NCBI RefSeq assembly: GCF_947259545.1
Contig: NZ_CAMYMK010000003.1
Span: forward strand, 121,469 to 185,468
Direction of reading: 5' to 3'
From: an uncultured Marinobacter sp.
GTDB lineage: Bacteria > Pseudomonadota > Gammaproteobacteria > Pseudomonadales > Oleiphilaceae
Length of the DNA: 64,000 nt
Within the stretch, counting starts at the first letter, position 1. Each line of letters begins with the position of its first letter. Position numbers and translations under genes: made by a program. The notes under the pieces were generated by a model that worked only from the letters and a program-made list of their open reading frames with translations, was not told the origin of the DNA and ran no database searches. Below, piece by piece: positions 37,643 to 44,926 of this stretch.

Positions 37643-38620
37643 CTATCTCCCCGTGAGCAGGCCGGCCTCACGGTGGACCACATCCATAATGCGCTGGCTG
37701 GCCAGGGTTCGTTCGTGGGTCATAAGGTCGCTTTCAGGCTTTCCCTCTGCGATGCATCTGACCACGTGCCTGATCTGATACTCAAAGCCGTTGACCTCGA
37801 ACGGACAATCAACCGTGTGCACGCTATCGTCATTTTCCACCAGGCTGATCTTTTCCGACTGCCAGAAGTTGCTGGGAATAACGATACGTCCTTTGCTGCC
37901 AAAAACGGTTAATTCGTTGTCGTATTTGTTCTCAAAGCTGCAAAGCAACTGGCTGACTTTGCCATTGGGATAATGCAGCTGGATAGCGCAGGTTTCATCG
38001 ACCCCGGTTGGCCCCACGCGGACCTGTGAAACGATCGTTTCGGGATCCGCCCCCATGAACCACTGCGATGTGGCGACGGTATAGATCCCCATATCCAGCA
38101 AAACGCCGCCGGCCAGAGCGGGGTTCAGCAGGCGGTCGTCAGGTTTGCGTGGCACAACAAAACCGAAGGAGGATCGCACACCGCTGACCTCGCCTATTTT
38201 CCCCCCGGCCAACCAGGCGTTGGCCTGTTGATAAGCGGGCAGAAATAGTGACCACATTGCCTCCATCACAAAGACTCCTTTGGCCCGGGCGGCCGCGAAC
38301 AGGCGCTCGGAATCGACAGCGGTGATGGTCAGAGGCTTTTCAACCAGAAGGTGCTTGCCGCAGGCTATCGCTGCGAGCGCCTGTTCGAGATGAAAATTAT
38401 GCGGGGTGGCAATGTAGATGGCATCCAGGCCGTCATCCCGGTACAGCTTTTCATAATCGTCGTAGGCGGTGTCGATCTGATGAGCATCGGCAAACGCGCG
38501 ACCGCGATCAGCGTTACGGCTGGCAACGGCCTTGAGCGTGCCAACGCCCTCAGCTTGCATCGCCTGAGCAAATTTCTCGGCGATCCGTCCTGGCCCTAGG
38601 AGCCCCCAATTGAAATCCAT
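37643..38620 (-). CDS. Gfo/Idh/MocA family oxidoreductase
   Basis: A 325-residue NAD(P)-dependent oxidoreductase: N-terminal Rossmann motif GLLGPGRIAEKF, the catalytic EKP motif in HLLVEKPLT, and the C-terminal alpha/beta domain with DMGIYTVATSQWF. Such enzymes oxidise or reduce sugars, dihydrodiols or related alcohols; the substrate cannot be inferred. The ATG at 38620 is used; a GTG three codons earlier lacks a better ribosome site. Confidence 0.88.
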   Translation of the reverse strand: MDFNWGLLGPGRIAEKFAQAMQAEGVGTLKAVASRNADRGRAFADAHQIDTAYDDYEKLYRDDGLDAIYIATPHNFHLEQALAAIACGKHLLVEKPLTITAVDSERLFAAARAKGVFVMEAMWSLFLPAYQQANAWLAGGKIGEVSGVRSSFGFVVPRKPDDRLLNPALAGGVLLDMGIYTVATSQWFMGADPETIVSQVRVGPTGVDETCAIQLHYPNGKVSQLLCSFENKYDNELTVFGSKGRIVIPSNFWQSEKISLVENDDSVHTVDCPFEVNGFEYQIRHVVRCIAEGKPESDLMTHERTLASQRIMDVVHREAGLLTGR

Positions 38621-38692
38621 AGTTGTCACTGCATTGTCTCAACGTAGCGCAGAGCGCGTTGGTGACTTTCGGCCGCGTACTGATGCGGTTGG

Positions 38693-38911
38693 CTATATTT
38701 TGCTGGCTTTGGCTTCGGACTCTTGCCGACCACGCAGCATCAAATATAGCAGCGGACCTGCCGATACAAATACCGCTGTCAGAACGAAGAACGGGATGAG
38801 ATAGCCCAACCCTTTCCCACGGCTTTTGCCGTCTTGATACATCCAACCACAGGCCAACGCGGCGAGAATGTAGAGATCTATGACAACCGCCCATGAACAG
38901 GCAGAGGATGA
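38693..38911 (-). pseudogene. possible truncated small membrane-protein gene
   Basis: A 72-codon open frame whose translation, YILAALACGWMYQDGKSRG then YLIPFFVLTAVFVSAGPLLY, reads as two membrane helices with a charged tail. The composition is protein-like, unlike the overlapping frame. There is no ATG before the first helix; possible starts are a TTG at 38857 or ATG at 38842. It may be the 3' remnant of a longer DUF2834-like gene or a short gene with an unusual start. Confidence 0.35.
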
Positions 38912-39092
38912 TTAGGGGGCTATCGATGCTTTCTTTCGCAACTCAGTTCGCCAGCGAACAGACCATAAGAAGCCGATAATCTATTGTGAACTGAGATGAA
39001 ACAAAGGAGTAGCCTCCGCGTGAAGTTATAATCGCGCGCCACACGGAAGGGGACAAGCGCGATGTCGGGTTGATGAAAAGGAGTATCTACTA

Positions 39093-39167
39093 ATGAACAA
39101 TATCGTCTATATCATCGGTGCAGTCGTTATCATTGTCGTGGTTCTTTCCTTTCTTGGTTTTGGCTAG
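39093..39167 (+). CDS. 24-residue single-helix membrane protein
   Basis: ATG at 39093, with AAGGAG about ten bases upstream, opens a 24-codon gene ending in TAG. The product (MNNIVYIIG...SFLGFG) is one hydrophobic helix, a size and composition seen in widely distributed unannotated bacterial small membrane proteins. A TATAAT hexamer lies at 39027-39032 and a hairpin follows at 39207-39235, so it looks like a self-contained transcription unit. Function unknown. Confidence 0.65.
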   Translation: MNNIVYIIGAVVIIVVVLSFLGFG

Positions 39168-39206
39168 AACTTCGCTATTACAGGTTTTCTCTAGAGATCC
39201 TTACCA

Positions 39207-39235
39207 GGCCTGCGATTGCTATGTATTCGCAGGTC
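39207..39235 (+). terminator. hairpin after the 24-residue protein gene
   Basis: CCTGCGA (39209-39215) pairs with TCGCAGG (39227-39233) about 40 bp past the small-gene stop, followed by TCCTTCCT. A weak intrinsic terminator is plausible. Confidence 0.45.
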
Positions 39236-39358
39236 CTTCCTCATAGTACTGAGTTACTGCGTCGGGCAGGATTTTCCACGCTGCTTTCGATTCGCACAAC
39301 CTGAAGTCACACCATGAATTAGACTAGCTGTGCTTGGCCATCTTCAGCCTGCGGATGC

Positions 39359-39769
39359 TTATAGTTGCGCCAGCCTTAGTAATGGAACCAGCCCAAACCA
39401 CACCACGTAGCCAAGCGAAGCAACCATCAACCGATCAATGCGGCCGGGCGCGGTATCCATCCGGACATGTCGATACAAGAGCCACGTCAGCACAGTGGCG
39501 TGAGGGACGACCAGCCACGCAATGCCGGTGTAGGCACCACCGGCCAGTCCCCAAAAGTCCCATGCCAGCGCGGCTGCGGCGGATAGCGAAAGCAGCCAGA
39601 TCGTGCTGGCCAACAGGCCCGATAGCGCAACGCCAATCCCGGCCTTGACCTCCCGAGCACTGGGCTGCCGGGGTAGGCCGCGAGCGCGCCAGGGTGTAAC
39701 GGTCGTAGTTTCTCTTGTGGGTCTGCCCCATGATGGGCCCCCTCTAGTGTTCGGTAAATGACCGTCCAC
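39359..39769 (-). CDS. hypothetical membrane protein
   Basis: A 136-codon frame whose residues about 42-135 form three membrane segments (IGVALSGLLASTIWLLSLSAAA, LAGGAYTGIAWLVVPHATVL with LTWLLYRHV, and VASLGYVVWFGLVPLL), which supports real coding. The first 40 residues are polar and arginine-rich, the GTG start has no clear ribosome site, and the true start may be further in. No family recognised. Confidence 0.5.
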   Translation of the reverse strand: MDGHLPNTRGGPSWGRPTRETTTVTPWRARGLPRQPSAREVKAGIGVALSGLLASTIWLLSLSAAAALAWDFWGLAGGAYTGIAWLVVPHATVLTWLLYRHVRMDTAPGRIDRLMVASLGYVVWFGLVPLLRLAQL

Positions 39770-39788
39770 TAAAGAGGTGCAAGATCAG

Positions 39789-39804
39789 CGCCCCGACAGG
39801 GGCG
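39789..39804. terminator. short GC hairpin
   Basis: CGCCCC-GACA-GGGGCG forms a six-pair stem about 40 bp downstream of the minus-strand gene ending at 39843. No T-tract; it may be a terminator or part of a decayed recombination site. Confidence 0.35.
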
Positions 39805-39842
39805 TCCGGTGGGGGAAGTGCAGAACGTACTTGAGCGACTTG

Positions 39843-40175
39843 TTATGTTCGACCAAGTTTATTGCTCCATTCTTTAAGCCAAAGACTTTCTCCAAAGGCT
39901 TCTGCTGAGTCGCCAGCAGCGAGCTGCTCGACAATATAAAAACACTGGTTTTCAATTTCGAGCGGCAGATTATGCAGCTCTACAAGTTGATGTGCTAACC
40001 AACGCTTAGATAATGGATCTTCGAGGAGTGGAAACAGCTGCTTGAGCGATTCGCTATCTGCATTGCGAACAATCGAGTACATTTCGTCTACTGCTCGATT
40101 TGATCTTTTTACCGAAGAAGCGTCTTCATAAGCTATTGAATTAGCGACTTTTGAAAGTTCAATGTAGCTCTTCAT
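39843..40175 (-). CDS. hypothetical protein, AT-rich
   Basis: A 110-residue soluble, mostly helical acidic protein starting MKSYIELSKVANSIAYED; it is AT-richer than its surroundings. The frame remains open up to 40298, but codons beyond about 40203 are antisense to a decayed DUF6670-like fragment and should not be native to this gene. Such isolated AT-rich genes of about 110 residues are common in integron cassettes and toxin-immunity sets; no partner is visible. Function unknown. Confidence 0.5.
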   Translation of the reverse strand: MKSYIELSKVANSIAYEDASSVKRSNRAVDEMYSIVRNADSESLKQLFPLLEDPLSKRWLAHQLVELHNLPLEIENQCFYIVEQLAAGDSAEAFGESLWLKEWSNKLGRT

Positions 40176-40203
40176 TCTTCGAAGCTTCCAGGCACTAACC
40201 TGT

Positions 40204-40320
40204 ACGAGTCGACACAAATCCTGCAGGTGGCGGTGCTTCTGCCGGTATGCCGAGGATGATGCAGGTAACGAGTTGCTCTCGTTGGATTGCACCGTCAAAG
40301 GCGAGCCGGTATCGGGTCAG
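40204..40320 (+). pseudogene. decayed fragment of a second DUF6670-like gene
   Basis: Three pieces of the gene at 42739-43806 are joined here: 40204-40245 matches 43421-43462 (41 of 42 bases), 40246-40301 matches 43621-43676 (about 51 of 56), and 40301-40320 matches 43742-43761 (19 of 20). Relative to the intact gene, about 158 bp and about 65 bp are missing; the second deletion lies between direct repeats GTGAAAGG and GTCAAAGG. The first joint shifts the frame. Most differences are silent, pointing to a diverged homologous copy that later decayed. The MerR stop codon lies inside it. Confidence 0.8.
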
Positions 40321-40697
40321 ATCAGGCGCCCGCTTTCTCGCAGGGCCGCCGCACTTTCTTCGAGCCGTTGCTGTTCCCGCCCAAGCAGGGTGCTGACCTG
40401 TTTCAGCTCCCGAATCCTGGCCTCTACCTGCGCCTTCTTTTCCGCCATCAGCGCGGCGCCCCGTTCACAGTCAATGCTGTCGCTGCGCAGGGCATTCAGT
40501 ATGTCCCGAATCTCCCGCAGGGAAAACCCGAGTGCCTTAAGCTGGCGCACCATGGTGACTCGTTCCACCGCTTTTTGCGGGTAGTCCCGGTAATTGTTGC
40601 CGCGCCGTACTACTTCCTGCAGCAGGCCGGCCTTTTCGTAATATCGCAGGGTGTGGCGGTTTACGCCGGTGCGCTGCTCGAGTTCCGCAATCTGCAT
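40317..40697 (-). CDS. MerR family transcriptional regulator
   Basis: A 126-residue MerR protein: N-terminal winged helix (IAELEQRTGVNRHTLRYYEKAGLL), the linker with LRALGFSLREI-type sequence (LKALGFSLREIRDIL) and a long coiled-coil dimerisation helix. It has a single cysteine (DCERG), so a non-metal inducer is likely. It is divergent from the SDR gene across an 81-bp spacer that holds a MerR-type promoter. The stop codon falls within the pseudogene fragment, so the C-terminus may have been altered. Confidence 0.85.
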   Translation of the reverse strand: MQIAELEQRTGVNRHTLRYYEKAGLLQEVVRRGNNYRDYPQKAVERVTMVRQLKALGFSLREIRDILNALRSDSIDCERGAALMAEKKAQVEARIRELKQVSTLLGREQQRLEESAAALRESGRLI

Positions 40698-40717
40698 GAT
40701 GGCCTCTCAACCGGGTG

Positions 40718-40751
40718 TTGACCTTTGAGTGTACTCTAACCTTTAAGGTGT
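40718..40751 (+). promoter_or_regulatory. predicted MerR-type operator/promoter
   Basis: TTGACC at 40718 resembles a -35. It is followed by the dyad TTTGAGTGTACTCTAA (centre GAGTGTACTC) and then CTTTAAGG. A dyad within a long spacer is the hallmark of MerR-activated promoters, and the site lies between divergent merR and SDR genes. Confidence 0.5.
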
Positions 40752-40778
40752 TGGCAGACCCCACAAAGGAGACCTGTC

Positions 40779-41816
40779 ATGACCATACTTATCACCGGCG
40801 CTACCGGCTTTATCGGCCGTCATGTATGCGCCCAGTTAACCCGAAGCCACGACCTGTATGCGGTATTGCGTCAACCGGAGACCCAACTCCCGACTCTGCG
40901 ACAACAGGTGAGTGATCTTGGCGGTCAGGGTGACCGCCTGCATGCAGTAAAAGGAGACCTGGACCTGCCCGGATTGGGCCTGCCGGAGGATCTGGAAGCG
41001 CCGGAAGCCATCATTCATCTAGGGGCCCGGTTTGCGTGGCAGTTGGATCCCGCCACCGCTCACCGCACCAACGTGGCCGGTAGTCTGGCGGTGGCCGAGC
41101 TGGCCCGGCGTCACCAAAGCCGTCTGGTGTTTGTCAGCGGGTTCATGTTGGAAAACTATGATCACCTGCAGCGACTGGGTATTAACAACGATGATCCGGA
41201 ACGGGTGGACTGGCGGCGGGTATATCGTCTGGTCGGTGGTTATGAAGCCAGCAAACTGGAAGCAGCGATCCGGGTGCGTGCGCTGGCAAGTTCAGGCGAT
41301 CTGGATCTGGTGGAAGTGCAGCCCGCTACTGTCGCGGGCCACAGTGATACTGGCAGTCTCGATACCAGTCAGCCACTGTTTGCCCTGCTCGATAACCTGG
41401 CCCGGGGACGCATGGCGATGATTCCCGGCAGCCCCGAGCATTGGCTGCCATTGGTTGCGGTGGATCATCTGGCCTCGTTGATGGCTGTTGCCGCCACCAG
41501 TGACCGTGTGCCGGAGCGGTTGCTGGCTCTGGACCCGGCCACGCCCAGCTTGAAGGGCTTGCTCGCTATTGCCGCCGACCTGCTGGGCCGGCGGGCGCCG
41601 CAACGCCATGTGCCAATCCCTTTACTGGCGGCCCTGTTGCGACTGCCCGGTCTGCCGCGTCTGATGAATACCTGGCCGGAGGCGCTGAACTTTATTCAGC
41701 CCACTCGCTTCGACACCGCCATCACCGATGCCTTCCTGCGGGAGCAGGGACTGGAACGCCCCTCCATGGAGGCGGTCATCGTGGCCACCGCCCGCTGGTA
41801 CCGGCGGAGACAATGA
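40779..41816 (+). CDS. NAD-dependent epimerase/dehydratase family protein (extended SDR)
   Basis: A 345-residue extended short-chain dehydrogenase: ITGATGFIGRHVC cofactor loop, HLGARFAW segment and catalytic Tyr/Lys in YEASKLEAA. It resembles dihydroflavonol-4-reductase-like proteins, which reduce aldehydes or ketones or modify nucleotide sugars. AAGGAG stands before the ATG. Control by the divergent MerR protein is likely, suggesting induction by an electrophile or aldehyde. Confidence 0.82.
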   Translation: MTILITGATGFIGRHVCAQLTRSHDLYAVLRQPETQLPTLRQQVSDLGGQGDRLHAVKGDLDLPGLGLPEDLEAPEAIIHLGARFAWQLDPATAHRTNVAGSLAVAELARRHQSRLVFVSGFMLENYDHLQRLGINNDDPERVDWRRVYRLVGGYEASKLEAAIRVRALASSGDLDLVEVQPATVAGHSDTGSLDTSQPLFALLDNLARGRMAMIPGSPEHWLPLVAVDHLASLMAVAATSDRVPERLLALDPATPSLKGLLAIAADLLGRRAPQRHVPIPLLAALLRLPGLPRLMNTWPEALNFIQPTRFDTAITDAFLREQGLERPSMEAVIVATARWYRRRQ

Positions 41817-41866
41817 GCCCATCATCGGATACCTGCCGGAACGTACTTATATGATTAGTTATGAGG

Positions 41867-41965
41867 CTAGGACGCAGAAGACAGCGCTGGCTCTGGCAAT
41901 ACGCTTTGAGCCAACGTGAAGCTGGTTCGCGAAATAGGCCCGAAGCCTTCGGGTAATTCACTCAT
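41867..41965 (-). pseudogene. short fragment resembling the start of a PaaI-type thioesterase
   Basis: A 32-codon frame begins MSELPEGFGPISRTS behind AAGG, a start reminiscent of hotdog-fold thioesterases, but it ends after unrelated sequence. It lies 18 bp after the 28-codon membrane-protein frame on the same strand. Either a decayed thioesterase 5' end or a short gene of its own. Confidence 0.3.
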
Positions 41966-41983
41966 GTTCGACACCTTTCTGAC

Positions 41984-42070
41984 TCATAACGCCGTCAGCA
42001 TGCCCATTACGACCACGGCAGCTAACGCTGCGGTGGCGCTAATAATGAATGCGAGCAACAGTCTGAACAT
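41984..42070 (-). CDS. 28-residue predicted single-helix membrane protein
   Basis: ATG at 42070 with AAGG eight bases upstream opens a 28-codon gene for MFRLLLAFIISA...VVMGMLTAL, one hydrophobic helix after a basic residue. The non-random hydrophobic composition and the ribosome site support translation. It follows the GNAT gene on the same strand after about 47 bp. Function unknown. Confidence 0.45.
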   Translation of the reverse strand: MFRLLLAFIISATAALAAVVVMGMLTAL

Positions 42071-42117
42071 GAGCAAAGCCTTACGCGGAGCACAGCGGCG
42101 GCCGCTGCTGCATATTG

Positions 42118-42534
42118 TTAATCGCCAATGGGCACCCCCGGTTCCAGAATCCAGCACCGGTCATTGTGCGTGTACCCTATTGGACCATAGTACGAATCGG
42201 CCGCTGGTGCCGCGATGAGTATTAGCTTGCATCGGGATCCGAGCTGTTGCTGAGTGAGAGACTGCAAGCGTTTACCAATGCCTGACTTTTGGTAAGCCTT
42301 ATGAACGGCCAGATCGGATAGATAACACGCATAGTGAAAGTCCGTGACGCTGCGGGCAATGCCTACCAGCATAGCCCCATCCCAAGCGCTTACGATGAGG
42401 TTGGAGTTGGAAACCATGCCCTCCATACAATCTCGGTCGTGAATTGGCCGACGCTCCCCGAGGGTAGAACTCTCCAACAAACCGATGAACTGGTTAGTGG
42501 TAATGGGGTGATTTACCTTGAAGCTGATAGCCAT
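42118..42534 (-). CDS. GNAT family N-acetyltransferase
   Basis: A 138-residue acetyltransferase: LSDLAVHKAYQKSGIGKRL contains the acetyl-CoA pyrophosphate loop (Q/R-x-x-G-x-G/A), followed by helix and the terminal strand LILIAAPAADSYYGPIGY. The substrate is unknown. AGGAAAGG precedes ATG at 42534; an upstream TTG is less likely. The gene lies in the accessory patch and is AT-richer than the core genes. Confidence 0.8.
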   Translation of the reverse strand: MAISFKVNHPITTNQFIGLLESSTLGERRPIHDRDCMEGMVSNSNLIVSAWDGAMLVGIARSVTDFHYACYLSDLAVHKAYQKSGIGKRLQSLTQQQLGSRCKLILIAAPAADSYYGPIGYTHNDRCWILEPGVPIGD

Positions 42535-42738
42535 ACCTTTCCTTGGCAATTAACGCGAAAACGAAGCGGCGCGTCTCACGCGTCCGCCTTTCCGGTAACG
42601 GTGAGCTTACAGCTTCGGCCCGAATTGCAGCATGGCGCCGCTTTCACTGATTTCAATGCCGCTGTAATGTGAGGAATAGAATCTTACCGGAAAATCATCT
42701 CCGCATCGTGACCATCACCACATCTGAGCCCCAATACC

Positions 42739-43806
42739 ATGAGCATCGTCAAGCGCCTGCTGGAGCGCTCTCCCAGTCTTTTAAACCATTCATACCGGTT
42801 GAATGGCGAACCTTTCGATCCGGCTACAAGCCTTGCGCCCCCTGAAGGGCGCAAACGTAGCTGGGTGCATTACGGGGTCATGGTTCCGGATTTGCCGGCG
42901 CCTCATCACACCTTCAATGTGCTGTCGATTGTAGGCACTCCGGGCGCCACGGTGTTTGATAACGATTTCGCGGTGAGAACCACCCCCCGGGACACCGCCT
43001 ATCTGCTATCGACCATGGCGTCATTGCCGGCCGGCCAGTTCCGCAGTTATAGCATTGAGCAGGAGTGCGAGTTCTCAGCCGACGGCACCCGTCTTCGCTT
43101 CGGTCATGACCTGGTGATCGAGGGCTGCTACCCGCACTGGACCGTCACCCGTACGCTGCCGGGTACCACTATCCAGCTCACACTCGAAGCCACGGGTTGT
43201 GTTTCTCACTTCGCCCATATTCCCGGCCTGTACAGTCATTGGAGCCTGCTCAGCCGTTACACTGGTACCATCGATCACGACGGTGAAAAAACGGAGGTCA
43301 GCGGGCTGTGTACCTTCGAGTACGCCGCCGGCGTTGGCGCCTATAGCGTGCCCGGGCGCTCTTTCCCCGTGGCTCACAAGATTCCGCTCAACTACTTCAC
43401 CTATCAGATCATCAATCTGGACGAGTCGACACAAATCCTGCTGGTGGCGGTGCTTCTGCCGGGCGACTTTCCCCTGCAGAAATCCGTCTATATCCGGAGC
43501 CTGAACGATCTGGGAGAAGTCTATACCCGCAACGTCGACTTCAGCGTGACCGAGTTCCAGCCGGAGCCTTCGATAACGCCGGATGGCTTCACCATGGATC
43601 TGCCGCGGCGCTTCCGCTGGTATGCCGAGGATGATTCGGGTAACGAATTGCTGTCGTTGGATTGCACCGTGAAAGGTAAATATGAATATGGCCTGGGGGC
43701 CGGGTACACCAGCTGGTATGGGTTCGATGGCCGCGTCAAAGGCGAGCCGGTATCGGGCCAGGGCTACCTGGAGTTCATCGATCGCAGGCCGAAGGCTGAG
43801 GGTTGA
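42739..43806 (+). CDS. DUF6670-like protein, unknown function
   Basis: A 355-residue protein with no signal peptide or membrane helix. Its all-beta character (HTFNVLSIVGTPG, RYTGTIDHDGEKTEVSG, YEYGLGAGYTSWYGFDG) recalls lipocalin-like or tocopherol-cyclase-like hydrophobic ligand barrels; I associate it from memory with DUF6670. Its stop overlaps the region before an AraC regulator gene, with a hydroxylase-like gene behind. A decayed paralogue lies at 40204-40320. Possibly a lipid- or sterol-related protein, but this is only inference from fold impression and neighbours. Confidence 0.6.
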   Translation: MSIVKRLLERSPSLLNHSYRLNGEPFDPATSLAPPEGRKRSWVHYGVMVPDLPAPHHTFNVLSIVGTPGATVFDNDFAVRTTPRDTAYLLSTMASLPAGQFRSYSIEQECEFSADGTRLRFGHDLVIEGCYPHWTVTRTLPGTTIQLTLEATGCVSHFAHIPGLYSHWSLLSRYTGTIDHDGEKTEVSGLCTFEYAAGVGAYSVPGRSFPVAHKIPLNYFTYQIINLDESTQILLVAVLLPGDFPLQKSVYIRSLNDLGEVYTRNVDFSVTEFQPEPSITPDGFTMDLPRRFRWYAEDDSGNELLSLDCTVKGKYEYGLGAGYTSWYGFDGRVKGEPVSGQGYLEFIDRRPKAEG

Positions 43807-43829
43807 CCAGAAAAGGTGCGGTTATAAAG

Positions 43830-44834
43830 ATGGATGAAGCGACCTCTGATGCCGGTATATTCCTTAATATGACCTACCATGCACTGGGTCGGATGGGTGT
43901 TGATCGTGGGGTGATCTTTGCCAGCGTCAACTTGCCTGACGAAGCGCCAGATCCGGAGGTTCGTCGTGATAACTCGACGCAGGCAAGGTTTTGGCGCGCT
44001 GCGGAAGAGGTGACTGGCGATGTTGATATCGGGTTGCGCGTGGGTGGTCACCTTGAGGAGTTCCGGGGCGGTCTGCTTGAGTATCTGATGCTCAGCAGCA
44101 AAACCTTCGGTGAAGGTCTGAGGGCGGCTCTACATTATGGAACCTTATACACCAATGCCATGGATCTGCAGCTGCGGGTGGATGGCAAGGTTGCGGTGCT
44201 TTCCGGGCTGGTTCATCCAGTCAGGCATTATCTTGAAAGTTTCGTGTGCCCCATACTCAGCTGTCTGAAACGCGTGACTGACGGAGACTTTCGCCCGTTG
44301 GTCATTACCTTCGAGCATGGCGAGGGTGCATCCCCCAACCTGTACGAGCAAGTATACGGAGCTCCCGTTCAACTGAATGCTGCCGAAGGCGCCATTCACT
44401 TTGATGCAAAGTTGCTCGAGCGCCCGTCGCTGTCGGCAGATGCTCAACTCTTTGCGGTGATAGAGGCACACGCGGCCCAGCGACTTGCCGACCTTGGGCG
44501 GGCCTCCATCATTAATATTATCGAGCATGAGTTGGCCGGCATGGTGGAGGCGGGAGACGTTTCCCTGACGAACATGGCTGCCCGTTTACAGCGAAACCCG
44601 AGAACCTTGCGGGCAGATCTTGCGGCCCAGGGAACCAACTTCAACCGAGTGGTTGCCAGTTATCGGGAGCGCCTGGCCAGGCGACTGTTGTCCCGGACTT
44701 CCCACAGCATCGACCAGATTGTCTACCTGACGGGGTTTTCGGAACCTTCTGCCTTTGCCCGCGCTTTCAAACGCTGGACCGGAGAAACGCCTACCGATTA
44801 TCGGACTCGAAAGCAGGCTAACCGCAGCGGTTGA
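43830..44834 (+). CDS. AraC family transcriptional regulator (OruR/ArgR-like)
   Basis: A 334-residue regulator. The N-terminal two-thirds resembles the arabinose-binding-like domain (LRVGGHLEEFRGGLLEYLMLSS), and the C-terminal 90 residues form the AraC double helix-turn-helix (VSLTNMAARLQRNPRTLRADL, then SIDQIVYLTGFSEPSAFARAF with KRWTGETP). Regulators of this type often control catabolism of hydrophobic compounds or amino acids. It lies between the DUF6670-like and hydroxylase-like genes and probably controls them. An upstream TTG at 43803 would add nine residues. Confidence 0.85.
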   Translation: MDEATSDAGIFLNMTYHALGRMGVDRGVIFASVNLPDEAPDPEVRRDNSTQARFWRAAEEVTGDVDIGLRVGGHLEEFRGGLLEYLMLSSKTFGEGLRAALHYGTLYTNAMDLQLRVDGKVAVLSGLVHPVRHYLESFVCPILSCLKRVTDGDFRPLVITFEHGEGASPNLYEQVYGAPVQLNAAEGAIHFDAKLLERPSLSADAQLFAVIEAHAAQRLADLGRASIINIIEHELAGMVEAGDVSLTNMAARLQRNPRTLRADLAAQGTNFNRVVASYRERLARRLLSRTSHSIDQIVYLTGFSEPSAFARAFKRWTGETPTDYRTRKQANRSG

Positions 44835-44926
44835 TTAAAGAGGCAGCGCTCTCGCTGACGTTGCGGTCAAAGGGATTGTGTGCTGGCGGCTTAAAATCAA
44901 GTCTGATTCTTGATGGAGCGAGCAGC

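Noticed and set aside
40203-40298. First 41 codons of the 151-codon frame at 39843-40298
   Set aside because: They are antisense to the DUF6670-like remnant, so they are an accidental extension of the open frame.
41984-42720. Complete integron cassette array in the accessory region
   Set aside because: Short genes and TAAC/GTTA motifs occur, but no paired attC arms and no integron integrase gene were found.
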